Of a DNA stretch of 64,000 bases, positions 10,352 to 21,540 are shown one piece after another (the stretch's first letter is position 1; each line of letters opens with the position of its first letter). Made by a program: the position numbers and the translations under genes. Source of the stretch: Karalla daura (taxonomy: Eukaryota; Chordata; Actinopteri; Chaetodontiformes; Leiognathidae); the NCBI GenBank assembly GCA_029224185.1, contig CM055188.1:5457001-5521000 (forward strand), read 5' to 3'. The notes under the pieces are model-generated. The model was not told the DNA's origin. It searched no databases and saw nothing but the letters and a program-made list of their open reading frames with translations.

Positions 10352-12184
10352 ATGACGGATCCAGCACACGGCTCATATCTCTCCGCTATGGAGCGGCTGG
10401 GACAGGTGGAAGAGAGACTACAGTCCCTGATGGCGCTCCTGTCTCGTCCTGTGGCCGTGCCTCTTCCAGACCCAGCACCGGAGGTCGGTCCGGTTTGGGC
10501 AGCCGTCGCTGATGCTCCGGAACCAAGGCTGGAGGGTCCGGAGCGTTTCAGGGGGGATCGAGAGTCCTCACAAATTGCTCACTGCTCTTCAGTCTCCAGC
10601 CCCGTACGTTTGCCTCAGAGCTCACTAAGGTGGCCTACGTCATCAGCCATCTCTCCGGGACGGCGTGTCTATGGGGCATCGCTGAATGGGATCGGCAGTC
10701 TCCCGCATGTGCCTCGTTTTCCGCCCTTTCCACGGAGCTCCGAAAGGTCTTCGGATTCCAACAGAGCGGCTCTGACGTCCCAAGCAGTCTGTTAACGACC
10801 CGGCAGGGTCCACGCATAGTGGCAGACTACTCCATTGAGTTTCGGACTCGAGCCAGCTGGAGCGATTGGTCTGGAGCATCTCTGCGGGAGGTCTATCTCC
10901 ATGGGTTGGCGGACTATGTGAAGGACGAGCTGGTCTCACATGACATCCCCTCCACCCTGAATGTTGATAGAATTAACTGTCCGTATAGACTCCCGTGTCC
11001 AGGCACGCAGATCTCTCACATCTCGGTGGATTTTGTTTCAGGGTTACCGTCCCCCCAGGGTAACACGGTAGTCATGACGGTGGTAGACCGGTTCAGTAAG
11101 ATGTGTCATTTTGTCCCTTTAACCAAGCTTCCGTCAGCTAGGGAGACAGCGCACCTAATGCTTCAGCATGTTTTCAGCCTCCATGGTCTTCCCCTGGACG
11201 TTGTCTTAGACCGAGGGCCCCAATTTTCATCAGTTTTTTGGAGAGAGTTTTGCATGTTGCTAGGAGCATCAGCCAGCCTTTCTTCTGGGTTCCATCCTCA
11301 ATCTAACGAACAGACAGAGAGGATAAACCAGGAATTGGAAACTACATTACGATGTCTGTCAGGCCAGAATCCGTCTTCTTGGTCCTCTCAGTTGTTATGG
11401 ATTGAGTACGCCCACAACACTTTGTTTTGTTCTTCTACCGGTCTCTCTCCATTCCAATGTGCTTATGGTTACCAGCCGCCATTGTATCCTGCCCAGGAGA
11501 AAGAGACACCCTGTCCGTCTGTCCAGGCCTTCATTCAGCGTTGCCGCAGAACCTGGACAAAGGCCCGTACTACTCTTCTCCAGGCTGGTGTTCACTACTC
11601 TGCCGCTGCTAATCGCAGACGGTCGTCAGCACCAGAATATCAAGTGGGATAACGTTTGATTATCCACAAGGGATCTTCCTCTGAAGGTAGAGTCTAAGAA
11701 GCTTGCTCCCAAGTTCATAGGCCCTTTTCTTATCCAACGCATCATCAACTCCGCTGCTGTCCGCCTGAAGCTTCCTCATACTCTGAGGGTGCATCCGGCA
11801 TTCCATGTTTCCCAGATTAAACCTATGGTTGCATGTTCCTTGTCTCATAATGAACCACCACCGCCACCTCCTCGATTTGTTGGGGACGATCAAGTCTTCA
11901 CTGTTCGGCGGCTGATTCATTCACGTCATAGGGGGAGAGGAGTCCAGTGTCTGGTGGACTGGGAGGGATACGGTCCAGAGGAGAGATCTTGGGTTCTTGC
12001 TCGTCACATTTTGGACCCTGGCCTTGTGACTCAGTTCCATCTGTTGCATCCTGATCAACCTGGTGGGGGGCAGCACTCCAGCGCAGTTCAGAAGGAACAC
12101 TCCAGACCCAAGTCTCAGCACCATCAAGAACAGTCCCCCCACCGACCTCCCACCACCTGCCCTGTTTCCCAGTCTCTTCAATAA
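10352..12184 (+). pseudogene. gag-pol: gag-integrase fusion with chromodomain
   Basis: ATG at 10352 (MTDPAHGSYLSAMERLGQ) starts a gag with a coiled-coil-like leader. A frameshift near 10570 leads into the capsid (AYVISHLSGTACLWGIAEWD). At about 10975 the capsid runs directly and in frame into the integrase core (ISHISVDFVSGLPSPQGN, then LDVVLDRGPQFSS and SGFHPQSNEQTERINQEL), so about 2.5 kb of pol has been lost. All three catalytic acidic positions are present. A small indel near 11650 shifts the frame before the GPY/F-like part. The chromodomain (VDWEGYGPEERSWVLARH) ends at the stop at 12184. Confidence 0.85.
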
Positions 12185-12238
12185 ATTCCCTGCTAAGCTC
12201 CCGCTTGCTTTTGGGTCCTTGATACTGACCGTGTTACA
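12162..12238 (+). repeat. 3' LTR end of Gypsy copy 3
   Basis: Matches 10251-10338 of the 5' LTR apart from a short deletion and substitutions, and carries the AATAAA signal. It follows the gag-integrase reading frame directly. Confidence 0.65.
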
Positions 12239-12677
12239 GGGGAGAGAAAAGTAAAGTACAGCCTGCCACAAAATAAGAAAACAGAACACAGATCCATGAC
12301 AACACATGGATAAAACAGCTCTTTTTTTGTTGTTTGTACGGTTATTCATCTCACACAGTGACAGAGGGTGATTTTAACTGGATCCATATACCTGGATCCA
12401 TATAGGCAGATAGGATGCCCCCCACACATGCCTCAACCCCAATTTTAGGCACACTTTTATTTTACACTCAGGACCAGAGCAGCCTCACTGCTGCTCTTCC
12501 TGCTGACCATTGTCCTGTGTAGAGTGTCCTTTTCTCCCATGACCAGAGCTTATGCTTATATGTCAAACCGGTCTCAGATCATACACAGGGATTACTAATT
12601 TTTTAGTTGATTCCAGGTTAATTTCTAACATTAACAAATTTCAAAAATCATATAATAATTTCTGATGAAAGTTTATC
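12239..12677. other. intergenic sequence between Gypsy copies
   Basis: AT-rich. A short direct repeat of GGATCCATATA lies near 12380-12402. No gene is seen. Confidence 0.4.
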
Positions 12678-14155
12678 TTAATCTTGGGGAACCTCAGGGT
12701 AGACAAAAAGCAGAAACGGCAACCAGCGGTCCCGGTCTTTGCCTGTATCATCCACAAATTTCTGCAGCATCTTATTCAACAACTGGTTGAGTCTTTCAAC
12801 CAGACCAGCAGTCAATGGATGGTACGGGGTGGTTTTAATGGCTGTGATGCCCAACTGCCTTTGAAAGAGCTGCATCAACGGTGACGTGAAGTTGGCTCCT
12901 TGGTTGGTCAGGATCTCATCAAGTATTCCTACTCTGGAGAAGAGCTGCACCCGCTGCAGTGACCCTACTCCTCACCAAGGGTCCTACAATGTCTTTCGAC
13001 AGTGGGTGCAGAAGTGCTCTGTTAGACTGTCAGAGAACATGTTTTCTGATATGTGGGACATGTGGTGCAATAATTTTGGATGAAAGTGTACATACAGGAC
13101 CAATGAAATTGTGCACTGGTACCTAGATGTTTTGTTACGTCCAAGGTGTCCAGCCCATGGAAATATGTGTGCTAGGTTCATTATTAGTGGTCTACATCTA
13201 GCAGGGATAACTAGCCACCTTTGTTCATTGACAATACTGTACAACACATCATTGTCAATGATGAGCATTTCCCTCCCAACACAATTTCCATTCGCCTTTT
13301 CCTCCACCTTAGCAAACAGTAGTTTCAGGGTGTTATCTCGCCTCTGCAGTTCGACATTATTTAGAGGCACTTCCCGCAGGTCACATTTCAGATCTTTAAC
13401 TCTGGTTTAGTCTATTTTAGGTGCCTCTCAAAGTGGCATGGACAACGCAATTTCTTTGGGCCCTTTGTGCCACCTTCACACTTATTACTGTGCAAGTATG
13501 GGAGGGGTTGGACACCTTTTGCTTGGGCTCGGTTGATCACAGGACACATTTGCATTTTCCTCCTCACAGTCCGTTTGCACTTGCACTTCGTCCTTTCGCA
13601 AGTCCATCAATGGAGGTAAGTCACATCCAAGAATAATGTTCACTGGCAAGTTCTCCACCACCCCAACTGTCGACAGATAGGACTGTTCATCAAAGGTAAT
13701 TATCACCTCAGCATTGCGATAAGGATGCTTATCCCTATGCACACACAAAATGTCTGTCTGTCAACTTTAATCCACTTAGCCAGCTGGCACCAAGCTTCGT
13801 CTTAGCAATGATGTGAAGCCACCCTTATCCAAGAGAGCTGTAACCTGCTATCCATTTATAGTGGTGGTTTTCAGAGGTTGGGTTTGATCTGTTTTTTTCA
13901 GTGGACCCCACCTCTGGATGTGGTGCATAGCAGGCACCAGACCCTAACCTTCCATATGGGACAAATGGATGCTTTGTGGTCTGGCTGCTGGCAATAGAAA
14001 CACAGAAAGTCTTTACCAGCAGTTTGGGGCAGTGCTTGTGGTAGTTCCTGGAACCCTCTCTCCTCCTGGGCCGGGGTTGTGGTGGCTGTCAGATTGGTTG
14101 GGGTGCTGAGTGTGGCAGGTTGAATGTTACCCCTACCCCACCCACTCACTCTCAT
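12678..14155 (-). pseudogene. Gypsy copy 4 (different clade), RT/RNase H deleted
   Basis: In minus-strand order: a gag zinc knuckle at 13950-14000 (CFYCQQPDHKASICP), an aspartic-protease-like C-terminal part (VVENLPVNIILGCDLPPLMD) at 13600-13690, an integrase zinc-binding region (HIFPWAGHLGRNK) near 13150-13190, and integrase core text (ILDEILTNQGANFTS, TTPYHPLTAGLVERLNQLL) at 12750-12940. RT and RNase H should lie between protease and integrase but are missing. The integrase type and LGCDLPP-like protease differ from copies 1-3 and recall the fish Gypsy group with SCAN-like gag; that placement is inference. Multiple stops and shifts; inactive. Confidence 0.8.
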
Positions 14156-14227
14156 TGGCTTTATGTTGAACTGTTTGCTCCCTGTCCTGCTGCAGCTGGT
14201 GAAACAGCAGCTCTCCTCCTCCTCTCA

Positions 14228-14470
14228 TCCCACTATTTGTCACGCCCCTGAACGTCACATATAGACGCTCTAGATTCTGCAATGATTCTCATGCAGACCC
14301 CAGCTTGGCTCTACGGGACACTGACGGCAGAGGCTCCAGCCAAGCCCCTAAACATCAAATATAAACGGAGAGGGTAAAGTTCCGCGTCCGGATTTAACGC
14401 TCTGGGTTCTGCATTGACTCTCATGCAGACCCCGGCTCGGCTGGATGGGAGGCTGAGAGCAGAGGGTCCA
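14228..14470. repeat. two imperfect tandem units of about 120 bp
   Basis: The phrases ACGTCACATATAGACG/ACATCAAATATAAACG, CTCATGCAGACCCC and AGAGG[CG]TCCAGCC occur twice in the same order. No coding function is visible. Sequence around it to 14900 contains no gene that I recognise. Confidence 0.6.
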
Positions 14471-15045
14471 GCCGTCCATTCACTCCCATAATAACACAGT
14501 CATACGAAGCATGACGCCGCTAACTACAGTCTCATTGGAGAACCAAGGATCCTCTGCCGGAAGTGTTTTTATCACTATTTTCATACTTTGTCCTGAGAAT
14601 ATATCCTCCGACACATTTAACAAGGCTAGTCTTTAGCCTGGCTAAATATCTTGGTAAATAATATGAATTTATAACAAAAACAACAATGATAACAATGGAT
14701 AAATGCTCAGGACCCGCCCCCTGCGCATGCAGTGTGCGGCATGTTACCAAGGAAACAAAAGTTTCCCCAAAAAACGTATACAGACTTTAAATCATTGTAA
14801 AGTAAATGTCTGTTAAAACGCATTTAATTTTCAAACTGTAGTAGAATATCTAATATTATTTTTATTGTTTTGTCATCTAAAATCTATGCCATGAGACCTA
14901 CAAAAGTCACTGAATTAATAGCAGTCACTGAAAGTGAATGCAGATACTAAGAGAATACTAAGAGAATTCACATTCCCAGCAGTGACTGGACCAGGATAGA
15001 CATCAGACTGAGTTTTGAGCCGTGACGAGAGGGGAGTGTCTTCAC

Positions 15046-15046
<1 letters not shown>
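14471..15046. other. intergenic sequence, nothing recognised
   Basis: No ORF with family features and no clear repeat was recognised. Confidence 0.35.

Positions 15047-15076
<30 letters not shown>
15047..15076. repeat. poly-C/poly-G homopolymer (30 nt)
   Basis: Uninterrupted run of 30 C on the plus strand, followed by a further C-rich stretch. Its length is likely to be unreliable in assembly. Confidence 0.9.
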
Positions 15077-15079
15077 ACA

Positions 15080-15677
15080 GCCCCCCCTCCCCGCTCCACA
15101 CAACTTTTTTTCTCTCCCATTGAAACTGGGGGGCATTTTCGGGTACAGTTTTAACAGGGATCAAGATGGCAAATTTGGCACGTCTGATCACGCTAATAAT
15201 CACTCGCTTGCTCGATGTTGGTTTGCTGGTTGTTGGTGGTTGCTAGGATGGTTGCTATTGAAATTCTGACATCCGGTTCCGGCTTGGTCCACCTTTGACT
15301 TAGACTGAATTTTATTGTTCTTAATAAAGTTAAATTCAGCTAATAAATAAATGCTAAACTCTGAATGAGCTGTAAGCTTTCAATAGGCTAAGGTAACAGT
15401 AAACTCATAACAGGATGAAAAAAAGAACAGTAAACTCTTGGCTAAATGCGCAGAATAGATGGATTAAAGTGATGATGGAGATGAATAAATAATAGAAACT
15501 TTAGTTAAATAAATGATTGATTATTGTAATTATAATAATTATTACTTGGTCGTTCTCCATCTGACAGAGAGAGAGACGGACAGAGAGAGAGAGGCTTCGG
15601 AGGGTCAGGGAGACAGTATCCCAGTGTGGAAGCACCCTTACACCCACCTTTCTCATGAAATAAACATGACATAAATA
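15080..15677. other. intergenic sequence, no gene seen
   Basis: AT-rich non-coding sequence. A short GA-rich stretch lies at 15567-15600. Confidence 0.4.
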
Positions 15678-16684
15678 TGTCATGGTTATACATATTTCTT
15701 TGAATATTGATATGGTAGGTGACAATCTCTGAGAAGATTGAAAGATTGATGAGAACAAGAAATTATGATCAGGAACCTTGGAGGCTTATTATAGGTTTTG
15801 GGGTCTGCTTGAGTGGCGCTGCTTCTGACCTCCCTATAAACATTCTAAAATGGCATCCTCATTGCTCAGAAGGTCCATGCAGGGCTGGATCTTGGCATAG
15901 GTCATATAGGCTGTCACCTGGGGCGCCATCTGCTGGAGGGGTGCTGTCATGTCAACCATGGCCTGTCATTCAATTGTGTGTGTGGCCATTTCAGACAGTT
16001 TCTGAGGTAGTAGGAGTCTGAAACTCAGCATGCTGGATGCTCTTGACCTACTATTGAACATAGTCAAATTTCAGCCATTTAGCTCAACGTGTCGAGAAGG
16101 CGTCCCTGGTTTAAAAAGCTACAGCCAACTAGACCATCAGATTCCAATCTGGAGGCCAAGGCTGTGAATCTGAAATTTCAGTTTCAGTTCATGTTGTAGG
16201 GTGACCCTGGACAGGCAGATATGTGTTGGTTTGGTCCTGATCAGAGCCGAACGTTCGCCATTTCCCAAGTTTGAGGGCATGCCACTGTCACAAAAATAGA
16301 CCAAATGGCCTGAAACAGTCTACAGACCTCATGGGGGACCTGGAACAGATCCTCTGAGCCCCACCTCCTTAGACCCTTAGGGGCCGTTGGGGTAGCAAAG
16401 TTGCTCTAGGAAGGTGCCATCAACATGGAGGCAACAGAAGACACAAGAACTTCTGACAAGCAACATAGTCAAAAACCAGGAGGAAATTTCAAGGGGAAGG
16501 TATTTTTCTCTCCCCTCCTCCCATCTGACTCAGGCACATTCGGACTACAAACAAAATGGCGGCGCACATGAGTGTGTATTGCAATTACAATTGCAATGTA
16601 GTTCATTTCCATATAAGACTTTTCATCAGGGTTAAGAAAACCTCTTTCCGGTAAGTATTCAAAGAAATATGTATAACCATGACA
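15678..16684. mobile_element. candidate ~1 kb DNA transposon with perfect 29-bp inverted ends
   Basis: The 29 bp at 15678-15706 (TGTCATGGTTATACATATTT...) are exactly reverse-complemented at 16656-16684. Matching stops abruptly at both inner and outer sides, which is how terminal inverted repeats behave. No ORF with a transposase motif lies between, so if it is a transposon it is non-autonomous. I could not find an obvious target-site duplication. The alternative is two inversely inserted copies of a short repeat. Confidence 0.5.
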
Positions 16685-17231
16685 CACAGTTTTATTTAAT
16701 GTGACACAGTACATTATGAATCATAAACATTTACATTTATTAGAGCTATTGTGGCAGTGGACACTGCAAAAAGTGTGGCATGGTGGCTACTGGGAGTTGG
16801 AGTTGTGTCAGAATGAAAAAGAAAAACAGTTGAAGGGATACCTCTCCAACAGTCTCGGTTCCTGAGTTTTTGTCTGTCATGAGAGCAGTTCAAGAAACCC
16901 TACACCTCGGACGCTTCGTTAGTTTAGTGTCTATTCCTGCCTCAGTCTGCAAATAGTAAACACTCACTCTGTGTCGCAGACTAAAGGGGGTGCAGTCTCT
17001 CCAACACGCACAAAACAAAAACAGGCCTTCCAGTTTTACTCTTTCAGTTATTCAATTTCAGAGTTGCTGGTGTGCTGCCTCATTGAGGTTGTTTATCTAA
17101 TTTTGGTGAATCACAACTGAGCTGAATTGTCTTATAAAATATCACAATTAAACAATGAATGAGGCAGCTGTAGACAATTTCTGTGTAAGGCACCATGGAA
17201 TCTGGTGCGCAGGAGAGAGTGAAATATAAAG
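16685..17231. other. intergenic sequence, no gene seen
   Basis: AT-rich, no coding or RNA signal recognised. Confidence 0.4.
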
Positions 17232-17250
17232 CAGGGGTTCCCAAACTTCT
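17232..17250 (+). repeat. hAT-like terminal inverted repeat (left-end type)
   Basis: CAGGGGTTCCCAAACTT is a frequent start of vertebrate hAT transposons. No matching right end was found, and the transposase downstream ends with a different hAT terminus, so this may belong to another, truncated element. Confidence 0.45.
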
Positions 17251-17696
17251 TTCTTTCAAACTTTTTTCTGTGCACCTCCTTTCAGAGTGCTACCATAGTC
17301 TAGGTCTGTGAGGCAGCACACCACATTATAGTGCAGTTTTTAAATGATGGGAATATTGTTTCGCTTATTTTTGGTTTAATTTGGTTTACTTTAGTTATTC
17401 AATTTATTCATTTATTTTGCTATACTTTTAATGCCAACTTGCCATGGCCCCCCTAACCCCCCAGTGGTCCCCGTCCCCAAAAACCTCTGCTACAAAACAT
17501 GTGACTTCAGTTTCTTGAGGGAAAGGGCTGTCTGACTTTTGAAGCCGTGAAAATAGTCTTACATTGTGAAACAATTGAAATGCATTATTGTATACCGTAG
17601 TGTACAATAGACAATTAATATTAACACAACAACATTTATATGAGTAAAGAGTAGTTTCAAATAAAACATGTGTGGCTATATGGGATTTTCTGACAT

Positions 17697-19299
17697 ATGC
17701 TTCATATTCTTCTCTGTTACATGTATGAAGAATACCAGAAGAACAAAAGCATTGTAGATGGACCACAACAGCCTTCAATCTCACAATTCCTGGACACTCG
17801 TGTAGGGCGTTATAGCATGAGCCACCCACAGCAGAAGGCCATCTCCAATGCGATGCTGTCTGACTTGATTATTGATTGCAATTTTCCTCTGTCTATTGTG
17901 GAAAATAAGAGCTTTCGTCACTTTCTGATCGAAAGATGAGGGGATTTCTTGGTGTCACTGTGCACTGGATGGAGAGAGATGCAGAGAGGATACAGCTAAA
18001 GACTAACCTCTTGGCCTGCAACCGCTTCATAGGCTCTAACACAGCGGAGCGCATCTGTGACCAATTTGAGGCAATATGTGACAAATACAACATCAAAGCT
18101 AAATTGGACTACATCATTAGTGACAATGCTGCTAACATGCGTAAGGCGTTTACAGTCTGCAGGAGGGAGATGATGATGCTGGAGATAATCTTGATGATAC
18201 TGAGCTATGGCATGATGTAACCCTAGAAGACCAGCAAACCGTGGAAGCTGTTATGTCAAAGAAAGAGCGCCTGCAGTGTTTTGCACACACATTGCAACTG
18301 GTTGAGGGAGATGGTTTGAAAGAAACAAAAGCAGCATGTCCTTCTCTCTCCAAGTTATCAAAACTTAGCTCCCTGCTCCATACAAGTGCAACGTTTAAAG
18401 AGATCTTTGATGGTGAATTTGGGGAGCACAGAGGTATCCCTGCCGCAGTAAGCACGAGGTGGAATTCGACACTGCGGCAGGTGAAAGCAGTTCTTCATTG
18501 TGATCAGCAATAGCTTTCTGCAGTTCTTGAGAAGGCCGGGCATAAAGAACTGTCATTCACACCATGAGAGTGGAATCTGCTGAAGGAGTTGGTGGACATC
18601 TTGAAACCGCTCGCAGAAGCAACTAATTTGACACAGGGTGAGAAAGTCATTACAATCAGTGCAGTTGTTCCTTCCATCCTGTCCCTCAATCACCATCTTG
18701 AGAAGCTGAAGCCTCGAGTTTGTTTCCTGAGCGGCCTGGTCAAAAGTCTGCAGGCATCCCTGAAAAAAAGATTTCTTGTGATCTTCATTAATGTGAAAAT
18801 GGCCCAGTCTCAAGAAGGGATCACTGCCCCCTTTTCAGACACAGTCTACCTAAAAGCAGCTGCCTTGGAACCACCCTCTTGTCTGCTGTGGATTGAGCCC
18901 CATGTTCTGGTCAACCGTGACATCAAGGCAGAGGTGGCACAACGAGTTAAAGGTAAATATTATTGACTTGCAATGCAGCGTAAAATAATTTGATCTTAAT
19001 CTGATCTATGGTCTAATGTGATATTAATCTGACAATAATCAACAATAATCATTTTCAGTCTTCCACAGTATCATCAACATCAGTGGTAATAAGGTTTCTG
19101 CTGTTGTGACATGTTTTCTTTAGAATTGATTCTGCAAGATGCTGCAGAGACGGAGCAACCACTGCCTGTGTCGGTGCCTGCTGAAGAAGAACTAGAGGAC
19201 ATGGAAGGAGAAGGGTTGTTTGCTGCATACCATAAGAGGCAGAAAAGGGATGCTGGGACGGGAAAAGGGATGAGGAAAAGGAAAAGGACCACTTTTTAA
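17697..19299 (+). pseudogene. hAT transposase (ZBED-like), decayed
   Basis: Segments in three frames line up as one transposase: an N-terminal QPSISQFLDTRVG stretch, the first catalytic Asp in DYIISDNAANMRKAF (18105-18150), CFAHTLQLVEGDGL (18280-18320), STRWNST (18450-18475), and ISAVVPSILSLNHHLEKL (18655-18710). A probable retained intron runs 18953-19123 (AAAG|GTAAAT...TTCTTTAG|AATTG); joining across it restores the frame into LILQDAAETEQPL. An acidic then basic C-terminus ends at 19299. The BED finger and the hAT dimerisation domain are missing. Stops at 17937, 18218 and 18512 show it is dead. Confidence 0.85.
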
Positions 19300-19639
19300 T
19301 TTTAAGTGAAATTTATTCTGCAACTTTTTTTGTGAAAACTAAATTTTCATTTATTTTTTACTGTATTTTGTGCTATGTTACTGTATAAAAAGAGGTTTGA
19401 ATAAATACAGATCTCACAGACATATATGATTTGTATAAATTTTATTTCTGTGGTAAGAGGACTCAAAATGACTTGAAACTAAAATGGTAGGACTTGGACT
19501 CAACTTGAGACTTGTTGGCTTTGACTTTTGACTCGACTTGGGACTTGCTTCATCTTTGACTCGACTTGATTTGGGACTTGAGAGCAAAGACTTGAGACTT
19601 ACTTGTGACTTGCAAAACAATGACTTTGTCCCACCTCTG
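17697..19639 (+). mobile_element. hAT transposon, 5'-truncated, right end preserved
   Basis: Plus-strand transposase remnant followed by a right end: the reverse complement of 19560-19639 begins CAGAGGTGGGACAAAGTC and continues with repeated CAAGTC motifs, the subterminal pattern I know from fish hAT elements. AATAAA at 19402-19407 could polyadenylate the transcript. The matching left end and the BED zinc finger are absent. Confidence 0.75.
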
Positions 19640-20375
19640 CTATGCAGTTTTGTTTTGTTTTGCATTTGTTGGTGCACTTTGAATTGTTTTGTAATTTGAA
19701 ATTGATTGCCTTGATCAAATAAAAGAATTGTATTATAATGCTGTTCTGTACCGCACTATGAACAAGGTAAATATGAAATATCTTTGAGACCTAGACTTAT
19801 TGTTAAGGTGTCTAATTTATGTTCAAAATAGACAAAAGTGAGTTCAGTAGGTGTCCATATGTGGAATTATGTGCATATGTTGCTCTGCATTTACAAAATA
19901 AAATATATTGACTGCTACAATATGTTGTAATTTCTTTATTTGTTGCCAGGATTACTTAGATTCTCTGGCCCCTTACTTTGCCTCAGCTTAATTAGCTGGC
20001 CCCTATTCCCAATTAATTGAATAGCCCTGCCTTACACCAAACCATACAGTGATTATGAACACTCTCTATAGTAATGCTCTACATGCAATCTCTGTAATAT
20101 TAATTTCAGTAACTTTACAGAGACATTGTACTGTAAGAAAACTAAAATTCAACCTGACACATCGTTGTGCATACATGATCAATGTTAATTCGGCACTGTC
20201 AAAATACTTTTTGAAATATTAAACTTTATTATTGCAGTCACACTTAGTATAATACTGCAATGAATATGAAATATTGTGCCTGGTTTCGCAAAAATCATAA
20301 TTATTGAGTCACTGTGGAGTTTCATTTGCCTCTCACATGAAGTTGATCAGGTTAAGAGAATGAAAGCTACATTAG
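19640..20375. other. AT-rich intergenic sequence
   Basis: No ORF, RNA gene or recognised repeat. Confidence 0.45.
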
Positions 20376-20410
20376 ACAGACAGACAGACAGACAGACAGA
20401 TAGATAGATA
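20376..20410. repeat. (GACA)n/(GATA)n microsatellite
   Basis: Seven tandem GACA-type units followed by GATA units. Confidence 0.9.
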
Positions 20411-20454
20411 ATATCAATTATGAAGTAGCAGTATTAACTGGACGACAGATACAA

Positions 20455-21540
20455 TAGGTTCCTTGCAACTTCATTGCTCGGACCCTAATAATAATAATAA
20501 TAATAATAATAATTAAAGCTGCAAGCAGCTGCGAGCAGTCCTCGCCTGTGCACCTGTCGGGGTTCTGGCAATCACTGGGTCATTGTGGTTTGTAGGCCAT
20601 CCCAAGAATCCTGACTTTTTAGCTCATATTGAAGAGGAATCTCCTCTGGGCTGAGCAGCTGAGCAGGTTTCTCTACTATGGCCACCATACAGCCGCACCC
20701 CTTGACATAAAGAAATTCTTTTCTGAACTTTTGAGAACAGTGCCATTAAGGTGAACCTATACAATATGTTGAGTAGTTGATGCGGTGAAATCTCAAGGCA
20801 GACTCGCGTGACAAGTGATGTATTGAAATAGCGACACTCGAACATTGAAACCAAAATGGCTGACTTCCTGTCCATTTCTGACCATCAGTGCAAGAGACTT
20901 TTTGTGCGTCTTGATGAACCGTATAAGCCTACAAATTTTCATATTTCTACTCCAGAAAAAGCTTTATGCAGAGGGGTTTTTGAAAATTTCAAGGTGGCGC
21001 TGTAGAGACATTTGGCCATGTCCATTGATGAGGCCATTACCTGGCTGTTTAGGCAAACAATGCAATTATGTCCAGCATTTTTTCAGCTCCTATAATAAAG
21101 TGCCTGCCCGGAAGAGCATTTTGTAATATTGATGACGAATAACTAAACTTAGCGCTAGTGGCCACGCCCTTTGATGATTTGTACCAAATTTGAAGCCAAT
21201 TGGGTGAACCCCCTCAGAGGAGATGTTTTTAAAATTCAAAAATTCAAAAAAAAATGGCCGACTGCCTGTCGGGTTATGGTTTTCATGTCAAGAGACTTTT
21301 TTGCATATCTCTTTAGGATGTATATGAATAACAATTTGTATTTGCCTATGACAAAGTTTTAAAAAATGCTTATGGGGATGGGTCAACATTTCTAGGTGGC
21401 GCTACTTTTGCATTTAGGGCCCCCATGTGCTATGCCCCTATCAAGTGTCTCCGTCCTCAATGCACCAATTTTCATGATGAATGGAGTTCCTTAAAGCTGT
21501 CAGAAAGCTGCTCGTAATACATGGCAAGGGATTGTTATTC
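20455..21540. repeat. teleost dispersed repeat (GCTGCAAGCAGC type)
   Basis: Starts with TTGCTCGGACCCTAATAATAAT, then TTAAAGCTGCAAGCAGCTGCG. Its middle (20860-21180) matches 5815-6250. It runs without a clear break into the first macrosatellite unit, and TAATAA tracts bound both families, so the two may be parts of one long family. No protein coding. Confidence 0.7.

Larger units (their letters stand above)
10165..12238 (+). mobile_element. Gypsy chromovirus copy 3, internally deleted, with both LTR ends
   Basis: A putative 5' LTR (10165-10338, TGT...ACA) precedes a gag ATG at 10352. The same LTR end text (CCCAGTCTCTTCAATAAATT, then GCTTTTGGGTCCTTGATA, GTTACA) recurs at 12162-12238 after the chromodomain. 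Between them only gag and integrase-chromodomain remain; protease, RT and RNase H are gone. The 3' LTR copy is clearly homologous only in its last ~80 bp, so its start is uncertain. Intact LTR ends with a collapsed interior are the pattern of a deletion derivative that could be mobilised only in trans. Confidence 0.82.

Noticed and set aside
17232..17250. Left end of the hAT transposon whose transposase lies at 17.7-19.3 kb
   Set aside because: The right end at 19639 is of the CAGAGGTGGGAC type, which does not pair with CAGGGGTTCCCAAACTT, so I kept them as separate elements.
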